Assembly (NCBI GenBank): GCA_964615935.1
Contig: CAZTTG010000038.1
Coordinates: forward strand, 1 to 55,593
DNA from: CAZTTG01 sp964615935
GTDB lineage: Bacteria > Planctomycetota > UBA1135 > GCA-002686595
Length of the DNA: 55,593 bases
Reading direction: 5' to 3'
The translations under genes were made by a program, and so were the position numbers. This document shows, one piece after another, positions 41,788 to 53,142 of the stretch (position 1 is the stretch's first letter; each line of letters begins with the position of its first letter). The notes beneath the pieces were generated by a model. The model did no database searches and had not been told where the DNA came from. It was given only the letters and a program-made list of their open reading frames with translations.

Positions 41788-43905
41788 ATGAAACGGCCCA
41801 CGAAGACACCGAAGACGGCCGCGAGCCTGGCGGGCTCGCCCGAGGACTTCTTCAACCGCGAGATCTCATGGCTCGGCTTCGCCCGCCGCGTGCTGTCCCT
41901 GGCCGAGAGCGACGAGCTGCCGCTCTTCGAGCGGGTCCGCTTCGCGGGCATCGTGGGGATGCTCCACGACGAGTTCGCGATGAAGCGGATCAGCGGGCTC
42001 AAGCGCAGGGTCGCCCGCAAGTCGCGGAAGGTCTACGCCGAGGGATTCTCCGCCCAGGAGCTCTTCGACGCCTGCCGCGAGGAGATGTTGGATCAGGCGG
42101 AGGTCCTGTCCCGCACCATCCAGGAGGAGCTGCGGCCCGCGCTGGCGCAGGAGGGCCTCCCCATCCTGGACCACCCCGAACTCGACGCGGAGCAGAGGGC
42201 CCACCTGCGGGAGTACTTCCAGCACTCGGTGCAGTCCATCCTCACCCCCCTGGCGGTGGACAAGGAGCACCCCTTCCCCTTCATCAGCAACCTGGGACTC
42301 AACCTGGCGGTCATCCTCCCCAACGGCAACGGCGCGGGGCGACGCTTCGTGCGGATCAAGGTGCCGGGCAACCGGCCGCGCTGGGTGCCGCTGCCGCGGG
42401 GCGACGGCTTCGCCCCCCTCGAGCAGGTCATCGCCGCCAACCTCGACCTGATGTTCAGCGATCAGCCGCTCGAGGTGCACGCCTTCCGGGTGACGCGGGG
42501 AGCCTCGGGTGCCGTCGCCGAGGTGGCCGACCTGAGCATGGAGGAGGCCTCCCGCCAGCCGGGCAGCATCGTGCGCCTGGTCTCCAGCGAGCTGAAGGCG
42601 CGCAAGTTCGCCGGGGTGACCCGGCTGCAGGTCTCCGAGGGCATGCCCGGCGAGCTGCGCGGCTGGCTGGCCGCCCAGCTCGAGGTCGGAGCGGAGGACA
42701 TCCACCCCACAGCCGGCCTCCTGGGGGCCGCCCGCCTGATGGAGCTCGATCCGCCCGAGCGGCCCGAGCTCTCCTTCCCCCCGCACAGCCCGGTCACGCA
42801 CCCGCGGCTGCGCCGCCTGGACGCCCGGGATCCGGGGGCGATCTTCGAGGAGATCAGCCGCGGGGACATCCTCCTGCACCACCCCTACCAGAGCTTCGAG
42901 ACCTCGGTGCTGCGCCTGCTGGAGTCCGCCGCGGTGGACCCGGCGGTGCTGGCCATCAAGCTCACCATCTACCGCACCAGCAAGGACTCGCCCACGGTTC
43001 AGGCCCTGGTGGAGGCCGCGCGACGCCACAAGCAGGTGGCGGTCTTGGTGGAGATCACGGCGCGCTTCGACGAGGCGCCCAACATCGCCTGGGGGCAGTA
43101 CCTGGAGAACGAGGGGGTGCACGTCGCCTACGGCGTGGAGAGCCTCAAGACCCACGTCAAGCTGGCCCTGGTGGTGCGGGAGGAGCGGGGCCGGATCCGC
43201 CTGTACGCGCACGTGGGAACGGGCAACTACCACAGCGGAACGGCCCGCATCTACGGAGACCTGGGCGTGCTGACCGCCGATCCCGAGATCTGCGAGGAGG
43301 TGGCCGCCGCCTTCAACTCCCTCACCGGCTCCACGCCCCACCGGGACTACCGCCGGCTGCTGGTGGCCCCGGTGAACATGCGCCAGCGCTTCACCGAGCT
43401 CATCCGCCGGGAGGCCGAGCACGCCCGCGAGGGCCGACCCTGCGGCATCCTGGCCAAGATGAACCAGCTCCAGGACTCCGAGATCATCCGCGAGCTCTAC
43501 GCGGCCAGCCGGGCGGGGGTGCCCATCGGTCTGAACGTGCGCGGTCTGTGCTGCCTGAGGCCGGGCGTGCCCGAGCTCTCGGAGAACATCCGGGTCTACA
43601 GCGTGGTGGGACGCTTCCTGGAGCACAGCCGCCTCTACCGCTTCGAGAACGGCGGCGATCCGGAGTACTACATCGGCTCCGCCGACTGGATGAGGCGCAA
43701 CCTGAACGGCCGGGTGGAGACGATCCTGCCGGTCCCCGACGCGGGCGTTCAGCGCGACCTGGACGAGATCCTGGCGGTCTACGAGAGCGACAACTCGAGC
43801 GCCTGGGACTGCGGGCCGGACGGGAGCTATCGGCGCCGCAAGCCCGCGAAGGGCGAGGAGCGAAGGGCGGCGCAGGAGATCTTCATCGAGAGGGCCCGGA
43901 GCTGA
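41788..43905 (+). CDS. ppk1: Polyphosphate kinase PPK1
   Basis: A 705-residue enzyme that polymerises ATP gamma-phosphate into polyphosphate. The start DFFNREISWLGFARRVLSLA is the PPK1 N-domain. LTPLAVDKEHPFPFISNLGLN opens the head domain. HHPYQSFETSVLRLL and LYAHVGTGNYHSGTARIYGD form the catalytic phospholipase-D-like fold, the His of AHVGTGNY being the one autophosphorylated in the family. A second H-x-K-like element ends with YIGSADWMRRNLNGRVE. The length is normal. The ATG at 41788 fits the TACAAT promoter and the family start. SixA follows 11 bases after the stop, likely in the same operon. Confidence 0.96.
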   Translation: MKRPTKTPKTAASLAGSPEDFFNREISWLGFARRVLSLAESDELPLFERVRFAGIVGMLHDEFAMKRISGLKRRVARKSRKVYAEGFSAQELFDACREEMLDQAEVLSRTIQEELRPALAQEGLPILDHPELDAEQRAHLREYFQHSVQSILTPLAVDKEHPFPFISNLGLNLAVILPNGNGAGRRFVRIKVPGNRPRWVPLPRGDGFAPLEQVIAANLDLMFSDQPLEVHAFRVTRGASGAVAEVADLSMEEASRQPGSIVRLVSSELKARKFAGVTRLQVSEGMPGELRGWLAAQLEVGAEDIHPTAGLLGAARLMELDPPERPELSFPPHSPVTHPRLRRLDARDPGAIFEEISRGDILLHHPYQSFETSVLRLLESAAVDPAVLAIKLTIYRTSKDSPTVQALVEAARRHKQVAVLVEITARFDEAPNIAWGQYLENEGVHVAYGVESLKTHVKLALVVREERGRIRLYAHVGTGNYHSGTARIYGDLGVLTADPEICEEVAAAFNSLTGSTPHRDYRRLLVAPVNMRQRFTELIRREAEHAREGRPCGILAKMNQLQDSEIIRELYAASRAGVPIGLNVRGLCCLRPGVPELSENIRVYSVVGRFLEHSRLYRFENGGDPEYYIGSADWMRRNLNGRVETILPVPDAGVQRDLDEILAVYESDNSSAWDCGPDGSYRRRKPAKGEERRAAQEIFIERARS

Positions 43906-43916
43906 GCGCCGCGCTC

Positions 43917-44411
43917 ATGGACCTCTACCTCGTCCGCCACGCCATCGCCGAGCCGCGCCGACCCGGCCTGGCCGAGGAAGACCGCGCCCTCACCGAGGAG
44001 GGCCGGCGGCGCTTCGCCCGGGTCGTCGAGGGCCTTCGCGGCCTGGGGATCCGCTTCGACCGCCTGCTCACGAGCCCCATGCTGCGCGCGCTGCAGACCG
44101 CCGAGATGGCCGGAGAGCTCTGCGAGGGCGAGCCCGAGCTGGAGCCGGCCCTCGCCCGGCCGGCGGGCCCGGAGCTGCTGGCCGCGCTCGAGGGGGACGC
44201 CGTCGCCCTGGTGGGCCACGAGCCCTGGATGAGCGAGCTCCTGGCCTGGCTCACCCAGGGGAACGCCGGGCGCGGCGGGGGCGTGGTGATGAAGAAGGGC
44301 GGGGTGGCCTGGCTGCGGGGCGCGCCGAGCCCGGGCGGGATGGTGCTCGTCGCCCTGGTGCCCCCCAAGGTCTTCCGCGGGCTCCTCGGGGGCGGGCCGC
44401 GCTCCGCCTGA
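43917..44411 (+). CDS. SixA-type histidine phosphatase
   Basis: A 164-residue phosphohistidine phosphatase of the RHG family. LVRHAIAEP (His8) is the catalytic loop, LTSPMLRALQTAEM holds the second Arg, and ALVGHEPWMSELLAWLT provides the second His. In enterobacteria SixA dephosphorylates phosphohistidine on HPt or PTS proteins. Linkage to PPK1, a His-phosphorylated enzyme, and to an antiporter with an EIIA-like domain in the same region makes either a possible target; this is inference. It lies 11 nt after PPK1. Confidence 0.85.
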   Translation: MDLYLVRHAIAEPRRPGLAEEDRALTEEGRRRFARVVEGLRGLGIRFDRLLTSPMLRALQTAEMAGELCEGEPELEPALARPAGPELLAALEGDAVALVGHEPWMSELLAWLTQGNAGRGGGVVMKKGGVAWLRGAPSPGGMVLVALVPPKVFRGLLGGGPRSA

Positions 44412-44431
44412 CGGCCTGGGGGGGGCGGCTC

Positions 44432-44437
44432 TATGCT
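44432..44437 (+). promoter_or_regulatory. -10-like element TATGCT 9 nt before an ATG
   Basis: TATGCT, then nine bases GGGGGGAGC, then the ATG at 44447. CTGACG at 44408-44413 is a possible -35 with 18-bp spacing. Confidence 0.45.
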
Positions 44438-44446
44438 GGGGGGAGC

Positions 44447-45763
44447 ATGAGCCCCCCCTCGACGCTCGCGCAGCTGGCGATCCTCGCCGCGGCCCTGACG
44501 GTCCTTTCCGCCTGCGGCGGAGGTGGGGGAGCCAGCTCGCTCGCGATCGTCAGCGCGCCCCCCGGCCAGGTCGCCGCGGGCGATGCCTACGCCTACCAGA
44601 TCGAGGTGGAGAACGCGCAGGGAGCGGTGAGCTTCACCCTCGCGATCGGTCCCCCGGGCCTCCTGGTCTCGGCCGTCGGCCGGGTCGAGTGGTCCCCGGT
44701 CTACGCCAGCCTGGGCGTGCACGCGGTGTCGATCCTGGTGCGCGACTCCGCCCACCAGAGGACGCACGCGTGGACCCTGCGAGTGCACCAGGGGCTGGAC
44801 CTGGGCGTGACCCTCTCGCCGCGCGGGCACACGTCGCACTCGACCAACCAGGACTTCATCGACCACTTCTCGGGGAACGCCCCCTGGGGTCGGATCATCG
44901 CCTTCCACTCCGTCTGGCGCGACTCCGTGGCCAGCGCCGGCACGATCCCGCAGCTCGCGCTGACCGGGGTGGTGGCGGCGCAGACCTTCGGCTTCACGCC
45001 GGCCATCGGCTTCGGCTGGTCCAGCGACGGTGTGCCCGACCTCACCAGCGAGTCGGATCCGCTGGAGAACTCCTGGTTCAACCAGGAGACCCGCGACGAG
45101 TTCCTGCTGATGGTGACCAGCTTCGCCGCGAGCTGGCGGCCGCCGTATCTCTTCCTGGGCAACGAGACCAACGTCTACTACGTCGACTACCTGCAGAAGT
45201 CGGCGCCCGAGTGGGATGCCTGGCTGGCGGTCTTCGAGGAGGCCTACGACGCGATCCACGCGGTGAGCCCGGACACGATGGTCTTCACCACCTTCCAGCT
45301 CGAGTGGATGATGGGTCAGGGGGCGGCGACCAGCGGCTGGCCCCACGCGGCGGACTGGACTCCGCTGGAGGACCACGCGGCGAGCGGCAAGATCGACGCG
45401 CTGGGCTTCACCACCTATCCCTACTTCGAGTACGCCGCCCCGTCCGCGATTCCCCCCGGCCACTACGACGGCATCGCCGCCCGCTGGAGCGGCCCGGTGG
45501 TCTTCACCGAGACCGGCTGGAAGGCGCAGGCCCACCCGCCCTGGCCCGGCTCGGAGGCGGACCAGGCCGACTTCGTGCCGCGTTTCTTCGAGCTCACGCG
45601 CGATCTGGACATCCTCTACGCGAGCTGGCTCCTCCTGCACGACTGGGACGGTCAGGCGGCGGTCATCGCCTTCAGCCACATCGGGCTGCGCGACAACCTG
45701 GCGGCGGTGGTCCGCCCCTCCGACGCCGCCTGGCGGGCCGAGGTGAGCTTGCGGCAGCGCTGA
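44447..45763 (+). CDS. Lipoprotein with glycoside-hydrolase-like TIM-barrel
   Basis: A 438-residue lipoprotein: signal peptide ending in the lipobox LSAC (residues 20-23), then a Gly run. Residues 30-120 form an Ig-like or cadherin-like domain (SLAIVSAPPGQVAAGDAYAYQIEVENAQG) of the kind bound to surface glycoproteins. The rest resembles a clan-A type barrel: FLGNETNVYYVDYL has the acid/base NE pair, and VVFTETGWKAQ has a nucleophile-like Glu, spaced about 125 residues apart. No close family can be named. It would be surface exposed and may cleave a polysaccharide. It ends 10 bases from the convergent hydrolase. Confidence 0.75.
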   Translation: MSPPSTLAQLAILAAALTVLSACGGGGGASSLAIVSAPPGQVAAGDAYAYQIEVENAQGAVSFTLAIGPPGLLVSAVGRVEWSPVYASLGVHAVSILVRDSAHQRTHAWTLRVHQGLDLGVTLSPRGHTSHSTNQDFIDHFSGNAPWGRIIAFHSVWRDSVASAGTIPQLALTGVVAAQTFGFTPAIGFGWSSDGVPDLTSESDPLENSWFNQETRDEFLLMVTSFAASWRPPYLFLGNETNVYYVDYLQKSAPEWDAWLAVFEEAYDAIHAVSPDTMVFTTFQLEWMMGQGAATSGWPHAADWTPLEDHAASGKIDALGFTTYPYFEYAAPSAIPPGHYDGIAARWSGPVVFTETGWKAQAHPPWPGSEADQADFVPRFFELTRDLDILYASWLLLHDWDGQAAVIAFSHIGLRDNLAAVVRPSDAAWRAEVSLRQR

Positions 45764-45773
45764 GCGGCGCGCC

Positions 45774-47069
45774 TCAGGGTGCCAGCGGGACGCGGGCGAG
45801 GTAGGTGCGCCCGGGATCGCCGGAGGTCCCGGTCAGGATCAGGGTCGAGAGGCGGCGTTCGGGGATGCCTCGCCAGACCACCTCGTCGTTGCATTCGATC
45901 TCGACCTCGCGGTCCATGTCGACCAGCTCCTTCGAGAGCAGGACCCACAGGCCGGAGGCGTCGCCGGGGACGTCCACGCGGATGGCGTTCCTGCCGCGGT
46001 CGAGCGCGGCCATCACCGTCCGGTGCTGGCGGGGTTTCTCCCACCACAGCCAGTAGAACTGCCGCTTCCACGGCAGGCTCGGCTCCCAGAGGATCCGGTC
46101 GGGGTGGGGATCGCGCTCGAAGGGGGCGATCCGTTTCAGGTGCGCGATGGCGCCGCCGGGCGCCAGGGCGTGGCCGTTGCCGTCGACCTCCCAGTACACC
46201 TGGTTCTCGAAGCCGCCCCAGCGACGCCGAGCGCGCTCGAGCTCGCCCACGGCGAAGCGGTTGGCGTCGGGCGGCACCCGGGGATCGTCGGCGCTCTGGA
46301 AGATCACCATGGGGACGTTGCGCAGGCAGGGGATGATGCCCGGCTGGATGCCCCGCACGTCGCCGCCGGAGCCGAAGATGGGCGTGGGAGCTCCGGCCGA
46401 GGGCGCCAGGGCCGCGACCCGGTCGGCGTGGTGGGCCCCCAGGCTCCAGGTGCCGTAGCCGCCCATCGAGTGTCCGCCCAGCCAGACGCAGTCGGCATCG
46501 ATCTCCCAGGTGCGGCGGGCGGCGTCGATCAGATCGAGCACGAGCTCCTCGGTGCCCGAGTCGGTCCAGCCGTGCTCGGTCTTCTCGAGCACCTCGGGGA
46601 AGACGCCCACCCAGCCCAGCTCGGCCGCGGCCTCGGAGTAGGCCGCGTGCGCGCTGGAGGCCTCGCCCGAGCCCGCACCGCCACCGTGCATGCCGACGAA
46701 GAGCCCGGTGGGCTCCTCCGTCTGGCCGCCGATCAGGTAGAGCCCGCGCTCCTCTTCGGGCCAGAACCAGTGCCGGCCCGGCTCCGCCTCCAGCCGGCGG
46801 CCCTTCTCGTAGAGCTTGGGGAGGGTGCGCCCCCAGCGCCGCAGATCGGAGTCCTTCAAGGGCGGCACCCGATCGAGCTCGGCGAGCAGTCGCATCCGCC
46901 CCCGGAAGCCCTCCTCGCTGCGTTCGTCGAGGGCGAGGAAGGCCTTGACGATCCCCTCCTGCTCGCGGCGCGAGGGAGGCTTCGATTCCTGGGCGGGCGC
47001 GGCCGGCCCCAGGGCGAGGAGCGCCAGCGCCCATCCGAGCCCACCCTGCGATCCGGGGAGCAGCTTCAT
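45774..47069 (-). CDS. Secreted alpha/beta hydrolase
   Basis: A 431-residue protein with a signal peptide (LGWALALLALGPAAPAQ). The catalytic triad can be placed as Ser in WLGGHSMGGYGTW, Asp in FQSADDPRVPP and His in VDGNGHALAPG. GLFVGMHGGGAGSGEA supplies the oxyanion hole. It resembles the PHB-depolymerase/phospholipase-like group of secreted esterases. The end (VEIECNDEVVWRGIPERRLSTLILTG) is a small C-terminal beta domain. A hairpin (47193-47229) separates it from the upstream diesterase gene on the same strand. Confidence 0.85.
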   Translation of the reverse strand: MKLLPGSQGGLGWALALLALGPAAPAQESKPPSRREQEGIVKAFLALDERSEEGFRGRMRLLAELDRVPPLKDSDLRRWGRTLPKLYEKGRRLEAEPGRHWFWPEEERGLYLIGGQTEEPTGLFVGMHGGGAGSGEASSAHAAYSEAAAELGWVGVFPEVLEKTEHGWTDSGTEELVLDLIDAARRTWEIDADCVWLGGHSMGGYGTWSLGAHHADRVAALAPSAGAPTPIFGSGGDVRGIQPGIIPCLRNVPMVIFQSADDPRVPPDANRFAVGELERARRRWGGFENQVYWEVDGNGHALAPGGAIAHLKRIAPFERDPHPDRILWEPSLPWKRQFYWLWWEKPRQHRTVMAALDRGRNAIRVDVPGDASGLWVLLSKELVDMDREVEIECNDEVVWRGIPERRLSTLILTGTSGDPGRTYLARVPLAP

Positions 47070-47192
47070 CGGCCGCCCATTCTGGGGCGTGGCGGCCCCG
47101 CGGCAAGCGGCGCCGGCCTCCGGGGCCCGCCGCGGGGCCGGCCGGCCGCCGAAAAGCCCCGCCCGCGACCGCAACCGCGCCCGATGCCGAGC

Positions 47193-47229
47193 GTCCCCCG
47201 GGCGGAAGGGGGGCGTTCCCCCGGGGGAC
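47193..47229 (-). terminator. Hairpin between the diesterase and hydrolase genes
   Basis: GTCCCCCGGG (47193-47202) and CCCGGGGGAC (47220-47229) can pair across a 17-base loop. It lies about 80 nt past the end of the diesterase gene and probably ends its transcript. Confidence 0.4.
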
Positions 47230-47307
47230 CCCCTGCCACGAGCCCCTCCGCAGGCCCCCGCGAGCCCCCGCCGACTCTCCCGCGGTATCCGGCCCGAGCG
47301 GCCGCCC

Positions 47308-48111
47308 CTACCGGCGCAGCCCCCCCAGCTCCCGCATCGCCCGGGGTCGATCGGTGATGATGCCGTCCGCGCCCCACCCGAGGAGCTCGCCCGCGCGCTC
47401 CGGCTCGTTCACCGTCCATACCCAGACGGCGAGACCCCCCGCGTGGGCCCGCTCGATCAGCGCGGCGCTCAGGCCCTCGCTCGGAATCCCGATCACGTCG
47501 GCCCCGATGCGGCGCGCCACCTCGATCTGCTCCGGCGTGGCCTCCTCGCCCAGGTAGAGGGTGGGGATACGCGGGTCGGCCATCGAGACGTCGACCACCA
47601 CGCCGGCGTGGAAGCTGGCCACCACGTGATCGCCCAGCTCGCCGCGGCTCGCCAGCAGCCGGGCCACCTCGTCCCCGAGCCCCCGCGCCTTGATCTCGAT
47701 CATGACGCCGGCTCCCCCGTCGGCGGCCGCGTCGAGCACCTCCTCCAGGGAGGGGATGCGCTCGCCCGCGAAGCGGTCCCCGTACTTCTCGGCGTAGCCG
47801 GCCGAGCGCGCGCGGAGGGCCTCCCACGAGAGCTCGGCCACCTTCCCCCTTCCGTCGGTCGTGCGATCGATGGTCGCGTCGTGGATCACGACCAGCTCCC
47901 CATCCGCGGAGGCGTGCACGTCGATCTCGACGAGCTCGCAAGGCGCGTCCAGCTCCAGGGCGGAGCGCACCGCCGCGAGGGTATTCTCGGGGGCCTCCGA
48001 CGAGTTGCCCCGATGCCCGATGAGCAACGCGCCGTCGCGGCCGAGGGTCGGCCCGGCGCAGCCGGAGAGCGGGATCAGGAGCAGGAAGGGCAGGAGGATC
48101 GGCAGCTTCAT
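47308..48111 (-). CDS. Lipoprotein glycerophosphodiester phosphodiesterase
   Basis: A 267-residue GDPD with a lipoprotein signal (LLPFLLLIPLSGC). The active site has HRGNSSEAPENT (His-Arg plus Glu-Asn), VEIDVHASADGELVVIHD with metal-binding Glu, Asp and the second His, and IEIKARG later. It cleaves glycerophosphodiesters to sn-glycerol-3-phosphate and an alcohol and would act on the outside of the inner membrane or in the periplasm. The end WTVNEPERAGELLGWGADGIITDRP is the family's closing block. The nearby secreted hydrolase suggests a role in lipid or ester scavenging. Confidence 0.92.
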   Translation of the reverse strand: MKLPILLPFLLLIPLSGCAGPTLGRDGALLIGHRGNSSEAPENTLAAVRSALELDAPCELVEIDVHASADGELVVIHDATIDRTTDGRGKVAELSWEALRARSAGYAEKYGDRFAGERIPSLEEVLDAAADGGAGVMIEIKARGLGDEVARLLASRGELGDHVVASFHAGVVVDVSMADPRIPTLYLGEEATPEQIEVARRIGADVIGIPSEGLSAALIERAHAGGLAVWVWTVNEPERAGELLGWGADGIITDRPRAMRELGGLRR

Positions 48112-48191
48112 CCGGCCATCCTCCCCCTCGAGGGCCGGCGCGATCAAGGCGCCGGTCGATTCCTCGGGGGGAGGCTCACCACGGGGGTCCC

Positions 48192-50750
<2,559 letters not shown>

Positions 50751-50785
50751 GGGCTTCTCCCGATTGCGAGTCGGGGGGTCATGGC

Positions 50786-50800
50786 GCAAAGCCCGTGCCA
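50786..50800 (-). promoter_or_regulatory. Sigma-54 (-24/-12) promoter upstream of clpB
   Basis: Read on the minus strand, TGGCACGGGCTTTGC matches the sigma-54 consensus TGGCAC-N5-TTGC at every defined position. GG and GC are 10 bases apart (-24 at 50799-50798, -12 at 50787-50786). Transcription would begin near 50774, about 24 nt before the clpB ATG and just before its Shine-Dalgarno site. Confidence 0.7.
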
Positions 50801-51155
50801 CCACATGCATCCATAACTCTTTGTATTTCAGTGGGTTAGACGCGGATCCGAGCCGGCGTCGCTGCCTATGTGGCAGCTGGCGGTGCCAGAATGGCCGAGG
50901 GGCCGGGGGGGGCCTCGGGTGGACGTGTCCCCTGGCCGGACCGACCGGACCCACCCAGCCGCGATCAGCCACCTCGGCCAGTGGAGCCCGGTGAGAGGGA
51001 GGCGGCGAGATCGCCTACCCCATGATGATCCCCCGGGACTGGACCCCCTCGAGCTCCTCGTCATTCAGGGCGAGCTCACGCCTCCCGGGGGCGGCGCGAT
51101 CCGCCTCACGAGCTCGTGCCCGGTCGTGGTCCGCTGAGGCGCTCCGGCAACCCCC
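50801..51155. other. Intergenic region upstream of clpB (355 bases)
   Basis: The part next to the sigma-54 promoter is less GC-rich (TAACTCTTTGTATTTC near 50814-50829) and could hold activator sites, but no clear repeat stands out. The rest, up to the DapA stop at 51156, holds no convincing gene or hairpin. Confidence 0.3.
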
Positions 51156-52058
51156 TCAGCTCGCCGCGCCCGCTCCCACCAGCCCCAGCTCCTCCAGGGC
51201 CTCCACCAGGAGCCGTCGGTTGGCCTCCTCGAGAGGGATCAGGGGGCCGCGTACGGTGGCGGGGGCCAGACCCATGATCTCCAGACCGGCCTTGACCGGC
51301 ACGGGGTTGGTGTCGAGGCCGAGGGCGCGCAGCAGGGGGTCGAGGCGCTGCTCGAGCTCGGCCGCGCGGGTGGGATCGCTGTCCGGGGCCGCGGCCTGGC
51401 AGAGCTCGGCCACCTCATCGGGCACCAGGTTCGAGACGACCCCGATGACGCCGACGGCGCCGAGCTGCATGAAGTCGGCGATCTGACGGTCCTCGCCGCA
51501 CAGGAGGCCCAGCTCGCACCGATCCAGGAGCTCGCGGGCTCGCTCGAGCGATCCGCTGGCCTCCTTGATGGCGACGATGTTGCCGTGGCGGCGGGCCAGC
51601 TCGGCGACGATCTCGGGGGGGAGATCGCAGCCGGTGCGGCGGGGGACGTTGTAGAGGATGACCGGCAGATCGCAGGCCTTGGCCACGGCGCCGAAGTGGT
51701 GGAGCAGCCCGCGCGGGCTCGGCCGGTTGTAGGGCGGGACCACCACCAGGGCCCCGTCCGCCTCGCAGGCGCCGGCGAAGCGGGCCAGCTCGACCGAGGT
51801 GCGCGTGCGCGAGGTGCCCACCCCGGCCACCACCGGGATGCGGCCGGCCGAGTGCTCCACGGCGAAGCGGATCAGCTCGCGCCGCTCCTCGTCGGTCAGG
51901 GTCGCCGACTCCCCGGTCGAGCCCGCCACCACGATCCCCGCGCTGCGTCGCGCCACGTGGAAATCGATCAGGGCCGCCAGGGCATCGGGGTCGGGCCCGG
52001 ACGCGCTGAAGGGCGTCGGCAGGGCCACCAGGCTTCCTCGGAAGGGGCACGGTTCCAT
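51156..52058 (-). CDS. dapA: 4-hydroxy-tetrahydrodipicolinate synthase (DapA)
   Basis: A 300-residue Schiff-base aldolase that condenses pyruvate with aspartate semialdehyde on the lysine/diaminopimelate route. VAGSTGESATL is the GSTGE pyruvate-binding loop, VILYNVPRRTGCDL contains the catalytic Tyr, and IVAIKEASGS the Schiff-base Lys. VGTSRTRTSVELA has the Ser/Thr of the triad region. GGAGAGG lies 3-9 nt before the ATG. The DapA superfamily also includes N-acetylneuraminate lyase and others, but the Arg in RRTG supports DapA. It stands alone, divergent from rsmD. Confidence 0.93.
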   Translation of the reverse strand: MEPCPFRGSLVALPTPFSASGPDPDALAALIDFHVARRSAGIVVAGSTGESATLTDEERRELIRFAVEHSAGRIPVVAGVGTSRTRTSVELARFAGACEADGALVVVPPYNRPSPRGLLHHFGAVAKACDLPVILYNVPRRTGCDLPPEIVAELARRHGNIVAIKEASGSLERARELLDRCELGLLCGEDRQIADFMQLGAVGVIGVVSNLVPDEVAELCQAAAPDSDPTRAAELEQRLDPLLRALGLDTNPVPVKAGLEIMGLAPATVRGPLIPLEEANRRLLVEALEELGLVGAGAAS

Positions 52059-52209
52059 GGGCCTCTCCTCTCTCTGCGGAACCTCCGGGGCGCGAGCGGA
52101 TCGGGCCGGCCTCCCGCTCGCCGCTCGTTTCGGATTCTGGAGGACCGATCGCGGATTCCAAGCGGATTCCGAGCCGGCTGCAGAATCACCGCGCGCCGGC
52201 CCGGTGCGG

Positions 52210-52215
52210 TAGGCT
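52210..52215 (+). promoter_or_regulatory. -10-like element TAGGCT 8 nt before the rsmD start
   Basis: TAGGCT, GGTGACCC, then the GTG start at 52224. No separate ribosome site can fit between them. Confidence 0.4.
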
Positions 52216-52223
52216 GGTGACCC

Positions 52224-52817
52224 GTGCAGATCATCGCTGGAGAGCACCGCGGCCGCCGCCTGGCGTCGCCGCCCGGACGCATCGCCCGCCCCATGCTGGG
52301 CCGGGTGCGCGAGGCGCTGTTCTCCATCCTGGGCGAGCGCGTCCCCGGCGCCCGCGTCCTGGACCTCTTCGCCGGAAGCGGGAGCCTGGCCCTCGAGGCC
52401 CTCAGCCGCGGCGCCGCCCGCGCGCGCATGGTCGAGCGCGATCCCCGGGTCCTGCAGTGCCTGCGCCGCAACGCGGCCGAGCTCGGCGTGGAGGAGGCGG
52501 TCGAGATCCGGCGCGCGGACGCCCTCTCGCCCGGGAGCTGGGCGGATCCATCGGGTCCCTGGGATCTGGTCTTCCTCGACCCGCCCTACCGGCTCCTGGA
52601 GGAAGCCCGGACGCGTCGCCTCGTGCTCGAGCGCCTGGACAGCCTGGTCGAGGAGGCCCTCGCCGATGGGGGACTGGCGGTCCTCCACGCCCCGCGCGGG
52701 ACCCCGGAAGAGGGCCAGTTCGGCCCGTCGCTCCGGATCGAGCGGCGAGAGTACGGGACGACCGCGCTGTGGTTCACCTCCTCCGGCAGCGGGCAGAAAC
52801 GGATCAGCGAAGGCTGA
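52224..52817 (+). CDS. rsmD: 16S rRNA (guanine-N2) methyltransferase RsmD
   Basis: A 197-residue SAM-dependent methyltransferase. The start QIIAGEHRGRRLASPPG is the RsmD basic N-terminus, RVREALFSILGE follows, VLDLFAGSGSLALEALSRGA is the SAM-binding motif and LVFLDPPYRL the catalytic DPPY. It methylates N2 of the guanine equivalent to G966 in 16S rRNA during 30S assembly. The start is GTG with TAGGCT only 8 nt ahead, so the mRNA is probably leaderless. No coaD gene, its common neighbour, follows. Confidence 0.94.
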   Translation: MQIIAGEHRGRRLASPPGRIARPMLGRVREALFSILGERVPGARVLDLFAGSGSLALEALSRGAARARMVERDPRVLQCLRRNAAELGVEEAVEIRRADALSPGSWADPSGPWDLVFLDPPYRLLEEARTRRLVLERLDSLVEEALADGGLAVLHAPRGTPEEGQFGPSLRIERREYGTTALWFTSSGSGQKRISEG

Positions 52818-52836
52818 GTCGGGGACTGCCCCTCGG

Positions 52837-52873
52837 CCTCAGGGGATTTCTCCACAATATTCCCCGACTGAGG
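52837..52873 (+). terminator. Hairpin after rsmD
   Basis: CCTCAGGGGA (52837-52846) pairs with TCCCC plus TGAGG (52861-52873, with a 3-base bulge), 20 nt after the stop of rsmD. Confidence 0.45.
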
Positions 52874-53096
52874 GACACCTGAGCTGACGTCTTGGGTACG
52901 ATGCGGTGCCTTAAGTGGCGAATTCCCTCCGGCGCTCCCCGCCGGCGGGACCATTTGCCAGTAGGGTCATCTCCGCCGGTCGCCCGGTGGCCCTCGCCGG
53001 CTGCCGAGCTCCCAATGGATGGTCCGGAGCGGCGGAGGTCGGTGTGGAATGGCGCCCGGCGCCACTCGTGCCCGTTTCCGAGCGACGAGCACAGAG

Positions 53097-53142
53097 AAGA
53101 AGGACAGGCGGTGATCCGGTAATCGGTCACCGCCTGCTTCTT
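53097..53142. other. Long bulged hairpin, possible structured RNA or terminator
   Basis: Three stacked helices: AAGAAG/CTTCTT (53097-53102 with 53137-53142), AGGCGGTGA/TCACCGCCT (53106-53114 with 53127-53135) and an inner CCG/CGG, broken by small bulges. Total about 18 pairs. It lies more than 270 nt after rsmD and 195 nt before the next gene, so belongs clearly to neither. Confidence 0.4.
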
